Shown one piece after another: positions 24,828 to 32,652 of a stretch of DNA of 54,915 bases. A program made the translations under genes and the position numbers. Under the pieces are notes generated by a model. The model was given only the letters and a program-made list of their open reading frames with translations. It was not told the DNA's origin and did not search any database. The stretch covers positions 1 through 54,915 of the forward strand of contig JAEYNZ010000066.1 in assembly GCA_023412195.1 (NCBI GenBank), given 5' to 3'. The DNA comes from Bacteroidota bacterium. GTDB taxonomy: Bacteria; Bacteroidota; Bacteroidia; Bacteroidales; Prolixibacteraceae. Position 1 is the stretch's first letter, and each line of letters begins with the position of its first letter.

Positions 24828-25877
24828 ATGGATGATTTTTTAGGGGCCGTTTATAAATGGTATAATAAAAACAAGAGGGATTTACCTTGGAGGCAAGAAA
24901 CGGATCCTTACAAAATTTGGATTTCCGAAATTATATTGCAACAGACGCGGATAGATCAGGGAATGTCTTATTATCAAAGATTTATCAACAAGTATCCAAA
25001 TGTTTGTGAACTTGCCGCCGCAGAAGAAGATGAAGTTCTTAAGCTCTGGCAGGGGCTTGGTTACTATTCCCGCGCACGAAATCTCCATTCTGCAGCGCGT
25101 AGCATCTGCATGGACTATAAGGGTGTATTTCCTCAAACCTACAAGGCAATACTGAAGCTTAAAGGCACCGGACCTTACACTGCCGCAGCTGTATCCTCCA
25201 TTGCATTCAACCTGCCTCATCCTGTTCTCGACGGTAATGTTGTCCGGGTTTTGGCAAGGTACTTTGGAATTCATGATCCGGTTCATTCTGCAAAAGGGAA
25301 AAAGATTTTCCAACAGACAGCTGATGATTTAATGAATGATGTGAATCCCGGCTTCCACAACCAGTCGCTGATGGAATTTGGCGCTCTTCAATGCAAACCC
25401 GGTTTACCTGATTGCCGGGAGTGCCCTGTTTCCGGTACATGTTATGCATATGAAAATAAACAAGTGGCACTGCTTCCTGTAAAATTGAATAAGCCGGTTA
25501 AGAAACAACGCTTCTTTTACTATTACTATATTGAAAATAAAAATTCAACCTGGATCGAAAAACGAAAGGCAAATGATATATGGAAAAACCTGTACCAGTT
25601 TCCTATGGCAGAAACGCCGGCAGAACTTAAAGATACAGAAGTTGCCGGTTTGCAGCCCTGGTTTTTGGAAGGTTTGAGTTACAATTTAAAATCCATTTCA
25701 TTGCCGTTGAAACATACCCTCACTCATCAGGTACTTGTTGCCAGGCTTATCCATTTAGAAACAGGCGATCAGTTCAGGTTACCTGAAAATTTTATGGAAA
25801 TTCAAAAAGATGAAATTGATAGGTATGCGATACCTGCACTGCTGGAAAACTTAATCAGCAAGGGTGATTGTTTGTAA
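24828..25877 (+). CDS. mutY: A/G-specific adenine glycosylase
   Basis: MutY removes adenine mispaired with 8-oxoguanine. From the ATG at 24828 the protein has 349 residues. It shows the helix-hairpin-helix LKGTGPYTAAAV, the catalytic Glu in SEIILQQTRIDQG, the catalytic Asp in VLDGNVVRVLAR, and the 4Fe-4S cluster cysteines in CKPGLPDCRECPVSGTC with exact C-x6-C-x2-C-x5-C spacing. A C-terminal NUDIX-like domain follows (NDIWKNLYQFP). An in-frame ATG at 24738 would add 30 residues rich in Phe and Lys that match nothing in the family and would lie over the promoter region. The order mutY-ssb-gldD is a conserved Bacteroidota arrangement. Confidence 0.95.
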   Translation: MDDFLGAVYKWYNKNKRDLPWRQETDPYKIWISEIILQQTRIDQGMSYYQRFINKYPNVCELAAAEEDEVLKLWQGLGYYSRARNLHSAARSICMDYKGVFPQTYKAILKLKGTGPYTAAAVSSIAFNLPHPVLDGNVVRVLARYFGIHDPVHSAKGKKIFQQTADDLMNDVNPGFHNQSLMEFGALQCKPGLPDCRECPVSGTCYAYENKQVALLPVKLNKPVKKQRFFYYYYIENKNSTWIEKRKANDIWKNLYQFPMAETPAELKDTEVAGLQPWFLEGLSYNLKSISLPLKHTLTHQVLVARLIHLETGDQFRLPENFMEIQKDEIDRYAIPALLENLISKGDCL

Positions 25878-25952
25878 CTTTTCACAGTAATTTTTAAAAG
25901 ATTTGCATTAAAAATATTAATTTTATTCCCAGTTAACCTAAATTTTTAAGTT

Positions 25953-26387
25953 ATGTCAGTAAATAAAGTTATTCTCGTAGGTAATGTTGGCAAAGATCCT
26001 GAAATCAGGCATCTTGAATCAGGGGTTGCTGTAGCAAACTTCCCCCTTGCCACATCAGAAAATTACACCGCAAAGAACGGTGAAAAAGTTTCCACAACCG
26101 AATGGCACAATATCGTATTATGGCGTGGCCTGGCCGAAGTAGCTGAGAAGTATGTAAAGAAAGGAAAGCAGCTTTACATAGAAGGAAAAATCAGAACAAG
26201 GAATTATGATGACAAGGATGGCAATAAGAAATATATTACAGAAATTGTAGCTGATGTCATGCAATTCCTGGGAACCAAAGATCAAGGTTCTGCCAACGGG
26301 AATAGTAATCAGCGGCCAAACGAAATTCAGGATGTTTCTGCTGATTTTGACAACGATCAGGCAGGTGATGACGATCTCCCATTTTGA
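25953..26387 (+). CDS. ssb: Single-stranded DNA-binding protein
   Basis: SSB coats single-stranded DNA as a tetramer during replication and repair. The 144-residue product has the OB-fold start MSVNKVILVGNVGKDPEIR, the strand TTEWHNIVLWRGLAE and the central KKGKQLYIEGKIRTRNY. A Gln/Asn/Ser-rich linker leads to the acidic tip GDDDLPF, which recruits partner enzymes. The size is slightly short but normal for this phylum. It follows mutY by 75 nt, and a strong terminator comes after it. Confidence 0.97.
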   Translation: MSVNKVILVGNVGKDPEIRHLESGVAVANFPLATSENYTAKNGEKVSTTEWHNIVLWRGLAEVAEKYVKKGKQLYIEGKIRTRNYDDKDGNKKYITEIVADVMQFLGTKDQGSANGNSNQRPNEIQDVSADFDNDQAGDDDLPF

Positions 26388-26445
26388 TACTTAAGCGTAT
26401 TTTGTTTTAGTAGCGTATGGCATGAGATATTTTCTTATGCTGGCA

Positions 26446-26509
26446 AAAAGACTTTTACCTGTTAATCAAGCAATAATTGATTAACAGGATAAAGGTCTTT
26501 TGCTTTTTT
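26446..26509 (+). terminator. Long-stem terminator after ssb
   Basis: Arms 26446-26469 and 26477-26501 pair over more than 20 bp with one bulge (core CCTGTTAATCAA with TTGATTAACAGG). TGCTTTTTT follows on the plus strand. Confidence 0.8.
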
Positions 26510-26544
26510 AATACAGGCTTCATCTGCGGTTTCAATAAACACCT

Positions 26545-26552
26545 TATTTTTG
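26545..26552 (+). promoter_or_regulatory. Putative gldD promoter, -7 element
   Basis: TATTTTTG matches TAnnTTTG. It lies after the ssb terminator and 26 nt before the gldD ATG. No -33 match was found. Confidence 0.4.
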
Positions 26553-26578
26553 CGTTTGAATGGTGTAACTAATGATCA

Positions 26579-27166
26579 ATGAAGTTCAATTTTCTTTTAC
26601 TAGGCTTTTTCCTTATTATGCTTGGTTGCGGTGAAAAATATACCCCCAAACCAAGGGGTTTTTTCAGAATAGCCTTTCCTGAGAAGGTATATGTAACTCT
26701 TGATTCACAATTTATATATCAGTTTGAAATACCTCAGTACGCCAGTGTTACCCCTGATTATCAAAACCCCGATAAACCTCAGTGGATCAATGTTGAATTT
26801 CCTGCAAATAAAGCAGAAGTACACCTTTCGTATTATACACTTAATGAGAATGGCAATAGTAACCGGGCGTTTCTGGCAGGGCTGATGGAGGAAACCAGGG
26901 AATTGGCATACAAGCATTCAGTCAAGGCAAATGCCATTGAAGAACGGGTGTTTATTAATCCTGGTGAAGAAGTCTATGGCACCGTGTACCAGATTGAAGG
27001 GAATGCAGCCTCTCCCATGCAGTTTTTTCTGACCGACAGTACAAATCATTTTCTGCGGGGGGCACTGTACATCAGGGCGACTCCTGATATCGATTCACTG
27101 AAACCGGTTATTGAGTTCCTAAAGCGGGACGTAATTCATCTTATTGAAACCACTCAATGGGATTAG
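26579..27166 (+). CDS. gldD: Gliding-motility-type lipoprotein GldD
   Basis: A 195-residue lipoprotein with a signal ending LIMLGCGEKY (lipid Cys17) and the family start YTPKPRGFFRIAFPEKVY. GldD is required for gliding in Flavobacterium johnsoniae and belongs to the set linked to type IX secretion, but it also occurs in non-gliding members of the phylum. Other family signs are WINVEFPANKAEVHLSY and the C-terminal LRGALYIRATPDIDSLKP. In many relatives gldE lies between ssb and gldD; here only 191 nt separate them and gldE is absent. The next gene overlaps its end by 10 nt. Confidence 0.9.
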   Translation: MKFNFLLLGFFLIMLGCGEKYTPKPRGFFRIAFPEKVYVTLDSQFIYQFEIPQYASVTPDYQNPDKPQWINVEFPANKAEVHLSYYTLNENGNSNRAFLAGLMEETRELAYKHSVKANAIEERVFINPGEEVYGTVYQIEGNAASPMQFFLTDSTNHFLRGALYIRATPDIDSLKPVIEFLKRDVIHLIETTQWD

Positions 27167-27834
27167 CATCTATAAAAGATTTGCCTGATGTCAGGGACGG
27201 CCTGCTGGGAATCTGGGAGTTAACCGATACAAGTGAATCCCTGCTTCAGAATCTCCACCTAACACAAACGGAATTACAGGAACTGGGGTATATAACCAAT
27301 GATAAGCGGAAACGTGAATACCTTTCAGTCAGGTTGCTTCTTAGGGAAATGAATAAAGAAAGAAGTGAAATATATTATAATCTGTCAGGAAAACCGTACC
27401 TGCCAGGTTCAGGTTGTCATTTAAGTATTGCTCATTCACAGGACCTGGCTGTTATTGTGCTCTCAGGAGAAAATGCAGGAATTGATGTTGAAGCCCTGAC
27501 AAGAAACACAGATAAAATTGCCGGCCGTTTTCTTTCAGAGGCAGAATTAGCGGATATTGCCCGCACTTCTGATCCGCAGTTACAACGAATTATATATTGG
27601 TGTGCCAAGGAAGCAGCCTATAAATACGCATGTATGGAAGGGCTTGAATTCAAAAACCATATTCTGATACAACCCTTTGTGGTTTCATCACATGGAGGTC
27701 ATTTTAATGGTCTGGTCATTCAAAACCAAATCCAAATGAACATTTCCTTCAGTTATTTCTTCTACACAAACAATGTTATTGTATATTGTTTTGAAGCTAA
27801 AGATATATTGACAAGGCAAATTCCAACAAAGTGA
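27157..27834 (+). CDS. 4'-phosphopantetheinyl transferase superfamily protein
   Basis: The enzyme moves phosphopantetheine from CoA to a Ser of a carrier protein. The 225-residue length and motifs fit the Sfp-type half-repeat enzymes: SGKPYLPGSGCHLSIAHSQD, the metal-binding GIDVE and WCAKEAAYK. It starts inside the last codons of gldD (10-nt overlap), so translation is probably coupled, and its stop overlaps the GTG start of zwf. PPTases at this place are common in the phylum. The carrier protein target (fatty acid ACP or a secondary-metabolite carrier) cannot be told. Confidence 0.9.
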   Translation: MGLASIKDLPDVRDGLLGIWELTDTSESLLQNLHLTQTELQELGYITNDKRKREYLSVRLLLREMNKERSEIYYNLSGKPYLPGSGCHLSIAHSQDLAVIVLSGENAGIDVEALTRNTDKIAGRFLSEAELADIARTSDPQLQRIIYWCAKEAAYKYACMEGLEFKNHILIQPFVVSSHGGHFNGLVIQNQIQMNISFSYFFYTNNVIVYCFEAKDILTRQIPTK

Positions 27835-29330
27835 ATAAACCACAAGATCAAATACTCATCATCTTCGGGGCATCAGGTGACCTGACCAAAAGGAAGCTGA
27901 TACCTGCTTTATATGATTTGTTCCAGCAAAATCTGCTCCCTGAGAAATTCGCAGTCCTTGGTGCCTCTCGAACGGTGCTTTCAGATGCAGAGTTCAGAAA
28001 AAATGGCGGTGTGTTTTTGCCATCGGGGAAAACAACAGAAAGTTTCAAGGAAAAACTGTTCTATGAACCAGTTTCACCGGATAATCCTGCTGATTTTGAG
28101 AAGCTGAAATTAAGGCTTGACCAACTTCAAAAGGGTTATGATTTAGAGCCTAACTACATTTTTTATCTTTCCACTCCGCCGGCAGTGTATGATGTTGTTG
28201 CAAAGAATCTTGCCATTGCAGGATTGAACCAGTCGGGGAAGCATTTCCGCAGGCTGATCGTGGAAAAACCTTTTGGGACGGACTATGATTCTGCAAAGCA
28301 GCTGAATATAGACCTCATGCAGGATTTTGAAGAGAACCAGATTTTCAGGATAGATCACTACCTGGGAATTGAAAGTGTCCAGAACATGCTTGTAACCCGC
28401 TTTGCTAACGGGATTTTTGAGCCCATGTGGAACCGGAATTATATCCACAGGGTTGAGATAACCTCAGCTGAAAGTCTGGGAGTTGAAGGAAGGGGCGGTT
28501 ATTACGAACACTCCGGGGCTCTTCGCGATATGCTTCAGAACCACCTGCTTCAGCTTGTAGGTTTTGTAGCCATGGAGCCGCCTGTAGTCATGAAAGCCGA
28601 TGCAATCCGAAATGAAATTGTAAAGGTATTTCAATCATTAAGAGGCCTTGAGAGGGATGAAATAGCAAAAAATGTGATCAGAGGCCAATATATTGCTTCT
28701 ACAATAAAAGGACAGGAAGTAAAGGGGTATCGTGAAGAGCAGGGCGTAGATCCGCATTCACGCACAGAAACTTTCGTTGCCATGAAATTCTTTATCGACA
28801 ACTGGCGATGGGGAGGTGTGCCCTTCTACATTCGGACAGGAAAAAAGTTGCCTGCAAAAGTTACTGAAATCGTCATTCACTTCCGCCAGGTACCTCATCA
28901 TTTGTTTAATAACACTGAGCTGGCAGGACCTGTTGACAATCAGCTCATCATTAGGATTCAGCCTGACGAAGGGATTTTGTTAAAGTTCAGGATGAAAACT
29001 CCCGGGGCAGGATTTCAGGCCCAGACAGTTAATATGGATTTTCACTATTCTGATCTGGCTGAAGTACGTTTGCCTGCCGCATACGAAAGGCTGCTGCTCG
29101 ATTGCATGCATGGCGATGCTACCCTTTTTTCAAGAAGCGATGCAGTAGAAGAAGCATGGAAATTTGTACAGCCCATCCTGAATGCATGGAAGGATAATCC
29201 AGAGATTCCCGTTTATGGGTACCCGGCAGGGACATGGGGACCTGAAGTCTCAGATAATCTCATTGATGGAGGAGATTGGCGCTATCCATGCAAAAACCTT
29301 TCGGACGATGGCAACTGGTGTGAGCTTTAA
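27831..29330 (+). CDS. zwf: Glucose-6-phosphate 1-dehydrogenase with substituted active-site lysine
   Basis: G6PD oxidises glucose 6-phosphate to 6-phosphogluconolactone with NADP+ or NAD+. The 499-residue product starts at GTG 27831 in a GTGA overlap with the PPTase stop. It has the coenzyme motif GASGDLTKRKL, EKPFG, LGVEGRGGYYEHSGALRDM with the catalytic base region QNH, and RTGKKLP. The active-site motif RIDHYLGKE is altered: here it reads RIDHYLGIE, Ile180 (codon ATT, 28368-28370) replacing the lysine that contacts the substrate. Asp175 and His176 are kept. The rest looks fully functional, and pgl follows 41 nt downstream as expected of an oxidative pentose phosphate pair. No gnd gene is present. 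Confidence 0.94.
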   Translation: MNKPQDQILIIFGASGDLTKRKLIPALYDLFQQNLLPEKFAVLGASRTVLSDAEFRKNGGVFLPSGKTTESFKEKLFYEPVSPDNPADFEKLKLRLDQLQKGYDLEPNYIFYLSTPPAVYDVVAKNLAIAGLNQSGKHFRRLIVEKPFGTDYDSAKQLNIDLMQDFEENQIFRIDHYLGIESVQNMLVTRFANGIFEPMWNRNYIHRVEITSAESLGVEGRGGYYEHSGALRDMLQNHLLQLVGFVAMEPPVVMKADAIRNEIVKVFQSLRGLERDEIAKNVIRGQYIASTIKGQEVKGYREEQGVDPHSRTETFVAMKFFIDNWRWGGVPFYIRTGKKLPAKVTEIVIHFRQVPHHLFNNTELAGPVDNQLIIRIQPDEGILLKFRMKTPGAGFQAQTVNMDFHYSDLAEVRLPAAYERLLLDCMHGDATLFSRSDAVEEAWKFVQPILNAWKDNPEIPVYGYPAGTWGPEVSDNLIDGGDWRYPCKNLSDDGNWCEL

Positions 29331-29371
29331 AAGAATAAATTCACAAATTAGATATACTAAAAATAAAGATA

Positions 29372-30103
29372 ATGGAAACTTCAACTGAAGTAAGAATATA
29401 TCCTAAGCCCAAAAAAGTATGTAGGAAAGTTGCACAGGAGATCAGGAAATATATTGCTGAATGGCCTAAGCCCAGGTATGATATTGCCCTATCGGGGGGC
29501 AGTACACCTAAAAAACTTTTTAAAGTGCTGGCAAAAAAACATCGTGAAACCATTCCCTGGGATAAGGTTCATTTCTGGTGGGGTGATGAGCGGTGCGTGT
29601 CGCCTGAAAGCGAGGAAAGCAATTATAAAATGGCTAAGGATTACCTGTTTTCAAAGATTTCTGTTCCTGAGAGAAACATTCACCGCATAAAAGGGGAAAT
29701 CCAACCCGAAGAAGAAGCCATTCGTTATGCAGCTGAAATAAGAAATAATCTGAAAAGCAAAAACGGTATCCCTGTTTTTGATATTATTTTGCTGGGACTT
29801 GGTGAAGATGGCCATACTGCTTCCATCTTCCCAGATCAGTTAAACCTGTTCCATGAAGAAAAACTTTGCGCGGTTGCAAGTCATCCGGAAACGGGGCAGA
29901 AAAGAATTACACTTACCGGAAGGATCCTGAATAATGCCAAACGGATTTATTTCCTGGTAACCGGAGAAAGCAAGGCAGACCGCATTTCAGAAATCATGAG
30001 TAATGATGAAGCTGCAAAAAAACTTCCGGCTTATCATGTTGAACCGGTTACAGGAGTTTTGGTATGGTTTATTGATGAACCTGCAGCATCAAAAATCAGC
30101 TAG
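29372..30103 (+). CDS. pgl: 6-phosphogluconolactonase
   Basis: This enzyme hydrolyses the lactone made by Zwf to 6-phosphogluconate. The 243-residue product is of the NagB-like DevB type: ALSGGSTPKKLFKVL near the N-terminus, FWWGDERCVSPESEESN, and LGLGEDGHTASIFPD with the catalytic Asp/His pair. The length is normal. It lies 41 nt after zwf on the same strand, and its last 15 nt overlap the end of the convergent hydrolase gene, so no terminator separates the two. Confidence 0.95.
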   Translation: METSTEVRIYPKPKKVCRKVAQEIRKYIAEWPKPRYDIALSGGSTPKKLFKVLAKKHRETIPWDKVHFWWGDERCVSPESEESNYKMAKDYLFSKISVPERNIHRIKGEIQPEEEAIRYAAEIRNNLKSKNGIPVFDIILLGLGEDGHTASIFPDQLNLFHEEKLCAVASHPETGQKRITLTGRILNNAKRIYFLVTGESKADRISEIMSNDEAAKKLPAYHVEPVTGVLVWFIDEPAASKIS

Positions 30104-31111
30104 TACACGGGCAGGCTTTAGTCTAAGGACTTTATCCCCAAAGATGATGGTCTCTTTTGTGACTTCCTGAACCGAACCAGATGTAAGTTCACTGGCAATA
30201 ACGTGATCACCTGCCTCCGGGAATGCAACCTTTACCTTCTGTTCTGCAGGTGTTCCAAGCTGTTCAAACATATCGAGCATGGCATCCACCCGCACAGTCT
30301 GGTCCTGGTTATCCTGATCCTTATAATAATACCCTAGGAATACGGGAACATTGACCTGTAAAAAAGTCTCTTTTTTCATTGTTGCTTCCACCAGTTGCTG
30401 CAGGTAAACTATACCTTCCACACGGTAGCGGCAATACCAGTACCGGCATTCCTCAGATTGCAGGTCTTCGCTGGTCACCCTGTAGTTGCCACCGCTAAAT
30501 TTACGCCCAATCTGTAGTCCCCACGGCTTGGAAAGGATAAATGCTGAACTGTTATTAATCCTTATGTTGGGCGAATACAAAATTACAGCATGCACATATT
30601 CAGGAAAGTCAGCAGCAAGTTTCAGGGCAAGTGTCCCACCGGTGGATGTGCCCATAATAATGACTTTGCGGCCAAGGTTCTGAGCAGCCATCAAGGCTTC
30701 TTTTGCCGATCCCCACAGGTTGTCGGGTGTCATATCAATTAATGGATCTTCTGTTTCAAGTCCATGGGAAGCAAGCCTGGGAAAATAGGCATTCATTCCA
30801 AAATGCTTTGCAAAATTTATATGTGCAGGATATCCTTCATACCAGGAGGCAGAAAAACCATGCAGATAAAGCAGGCAATAGGCAGTACGTTCCTTCAACG
30901 TATCGTTGACCCAGACAATACGCGAATGGTTATCATCCTTTATGACAAACTGCGATTCTCTTGATGCAATGTATTCCTCAGTACTGACAGTACCACCTGG
31001 AAGAGAAGGTAAATCTTTACTAAGCTCCGGACGGGAAGGTTTTGGGCCTAAAAAATAAACTGCCACCACCAGAACCAGGAATATCAGAAGATAACGTATA
31101 AACTTTTTCAT
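30089..31111 (-). CDS. Alpha/beta hydrolase, membrane-anchored
   Basis: A 340-residue hydrolase with one N-terminal hydrophobic helix (residues 6-21), probably a signal anchor. The alpha/beta hydrolase core shows the oxyanion motif LHGFSASW (84-90), the nucleophile elbow GTSTGG (Ser156) and a late His in EAGDHVI. A short-chain esterase or carboxylesterase activity is plausible, but the substrate is unknown. The stop codon region overlaps pgl on the other strand by 15 nt. Confidence 0.8.
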   Translation of the reverse strand: MKKFIRYLLIFLVLVVAVYFLGPKPSRPELSKDLPSLPGGTVSTEEYIASRESQFVIKDDNHSRIVWVNDTLKERTAYCLLYLHGFSASWYEGYPAHINFAKHFGMNAYFPRLASHGLETEDPLIDMTPDNLWGSAKEALMAAQNLGRKVIIMGTSTGGTLALKLAADFPEYVHAVILYSPNIRINNSSAFILSKPWGLQIGRKFSGGNYRVTSEDLQSEECRYWYCRYRVEGIVYLQQLVEATMKKETFLQVNVPVFLGYYYKDQDNQDQTVRVDAMLDMFEQLGTPAEQKVKVAFPEAGDHVIASELTSGSVQEVTKETIIFGDKVLRLKPARVLADF

Positions 31112-31202
31112 TGGGTAAAGAATATAAGAAAGTTAGTGCTAAATGACCTGATGATTACAACCCGCTTAAAATACAACTTAACTCTGAAACTCCAAAGAAA
31201 CA

Positions 31203-32279
31203 TTAAAAATCAATTGTCAGCTGCACCGGTTCATTTCTTTCCTCGGTCTGAAAGTTAGAAAGAGTTAGTCCTAAAAGGCGAATGCCTTTTACAAACTGCT
31301 CAGAATGAAGAAGGCTTAATGATTCAACCATGAATTCCTCCCGGGCAGTAAACCATCCTGAAAAAGTCTTGCTACGGGTATGTTGTTCAAAATCGGCATA
31401 TTTATATTTCAAAGTAAGGGTTTTTGCCTTTACGTTCGATCTCGCATAACGATCCCATACTGTTTCTGCAACCTCCATTAACTGCGATTCCAGTTCCATT
31501 TCCAGATACAGGTCAGTTGAGAAGGTTTCTTCGGCACCTATGGACTTGCGCTCACGAAACGGCTCCACCTGCCTGTTGTCGATGCCCCGGCTGATCTCAT
31601 AGTAATAATGTCCTGACTTCCCGAATAGCCTTACCATTTCAAGCCGGTCAATCCGTTTGAGGTCACGCCCGAACCAGATTCCCATCTTATTCAGTTTTTC
31701 AGCGGTAACCTTTCCGATCCCATAGAACTTACGCACTTCCAGTTCGTCGATAAAATCCTGAGCCATATCAGGAGTCACTACAAAAATTCCATTTGGCTTA
31801 TTTACATCTGATGCCACCTTAGCCAGAAACTTATTGTATGACACTCCGGCAGAAGCAGTAAGGTTTGTTTCCCCGCATATCCTTTTCCTAATCTCCTGAG
31901 CAATAAGTGTTGCAGAAGGTTTTCCCTTTTTTGCAAAAGTAACATCCAGGTAAGCTTCATCGAGAGATAAAGGCTCTACCAGATCGGTATATTCCATAAA
32001 AATACTACGGATGAGATTTGATATTTCCTTATATCTCGAAAATCGGGGCGGGACAAAAATGAGATGAGGACATTTCCGTTTTGCCAGTTTGGATGACATG
32101 GCAGAACGTACACCATACCTGCGGGCTTCATAACTGGCTGCAGCCACCACACCCCTTTCCCGGGAACCACCAACAGCTACAGGTTTCCCCTTTAGCTCAG
32201 GATGGTCAAGCTGTTCAACTGATGCATAAAATGCATCCATGTCGATATGAATAATTTTACGAATGATGTTTTGTTTCAA
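31203..32279 (-). CDS. dinB: DNA polymerase IV (Y family)
   Basis: Pol IV is an error-prone translesion polymerase. The 358-residue product has the catalytic motifs HIDMDAFYASVEQLD (first Asp pair near residue 12) and LSLDEAYLDVT (Asp-Glu), the steric-gate region, the helix-hairpin-helix thumb (VRKFYGIGKVTAEKLNKMGI) and a little-finger domain ending near KGIRLLGLTLSNF. No C-terminal clamp-binding motif is obvious except the final QLTIDF, which fits a beta-clamp box well. A promoter-like sequence lies 20 nt upstream. No LexA-like palindrome was noted. Confidence 0.96.
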   Translation of the reverse strand: MKQNIIRKIIHIDMDAFYASVEQLDHPELKGKPVAVGGSRERGVVAAASYEARRYGVRSAMSSKLAKRKCPHLIFVPPRFSRYKEISNLIRSIFMEYTDLVEPLSLDEAYLDVTFAKKGKPSATLIAQEIRKRICGETNLTASAGVSYNKFLAKVASDVNKPNGIFVVTPDMAQDFIDELEVRKFYGIGKVTAEKLNKMGIWFGRDLKRIDRLEMVRLFGKSGHYYYEISRGIDNRQVEPFRERKSIGAEETFSTDLYLEMELESQLMEVAETVWDRYARSNVKAKTLTLKYKYADFEQHTRSKTFSGWFTAREEFMVESLSLLHSEQFVKGIRLLGLTLSNFQTEERNEPVQLTIDF

Positions 32280-32298
32280 TAATTCCCTTTAAACGGTT

Positions 32299-32329
32299 CA
32301 AAAATACTTTTTATGCATCTCTGTACAAC
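32299..32329 (-). promoter_or_regulatory. Putative dinB promoter
   Basis: On the minus strand TATTTTTG (32299-32306) matches TAnnTTTG; GTTG (32326-32329) lies 19 nt upstream as a three-of-four -33 match. The -7 element is 19 nt from the ATG. Confidence 0.5.
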
Positions 32330-32432
32330 TTAAAATGTACCCATTCTCAAACAAAACACACTTTCTGCCAATCATCCCCGGCAATCAAACCTAAAGCATT
32401 AAAGCACAGCTGGAGCGATCTCCCCCTGTCAC

Positions 32433-32645
32433 TTATTCCTGCTCCGTTTCCTTCATGATCTCAAGTGCCCTTTCCAAATCATTTTCGGCAACCTGCAACT
32501 CAACATAGATAGAAGGAATGTAACTGATGACCTGTGCATTCAACTCATTTTTCAGCCTGCACATGATTCCTTCATCTTCCAGTCGACTTTTTAAAACAGC
32601 CAGGTCGGCTGCATACCGTGCTTCCTTAATGGTGACAAGTTTCAT
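32433..32645 (-). CDS. DUF2007-type small protein
   Basis: This 70-residue protein (MKLVTIKEARYAADLAVLKS...) matches the DUF2007 pattern: a beta strand, a helix AADLAVLKSRLEDEGI, then CRLKNE and IELQVAENDLERALEIM, giving a small alpha-beta domain of ACT-like size. The family is described as a putative signal-transducing domain, but a function has not been shown. It begins 7 nt after the sugar permease stop on the same strand and is probably co-transcribed with it. Confidence 0.75.
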   Translation of the reverse strand: MKLVTIKEARYAADLAVLKSRLEDEGIMCRLKNELNAQVISYIPSIYVELQVAENDLERALEIMKETEQE

Positions 32646-32652
32646 GATTTTT

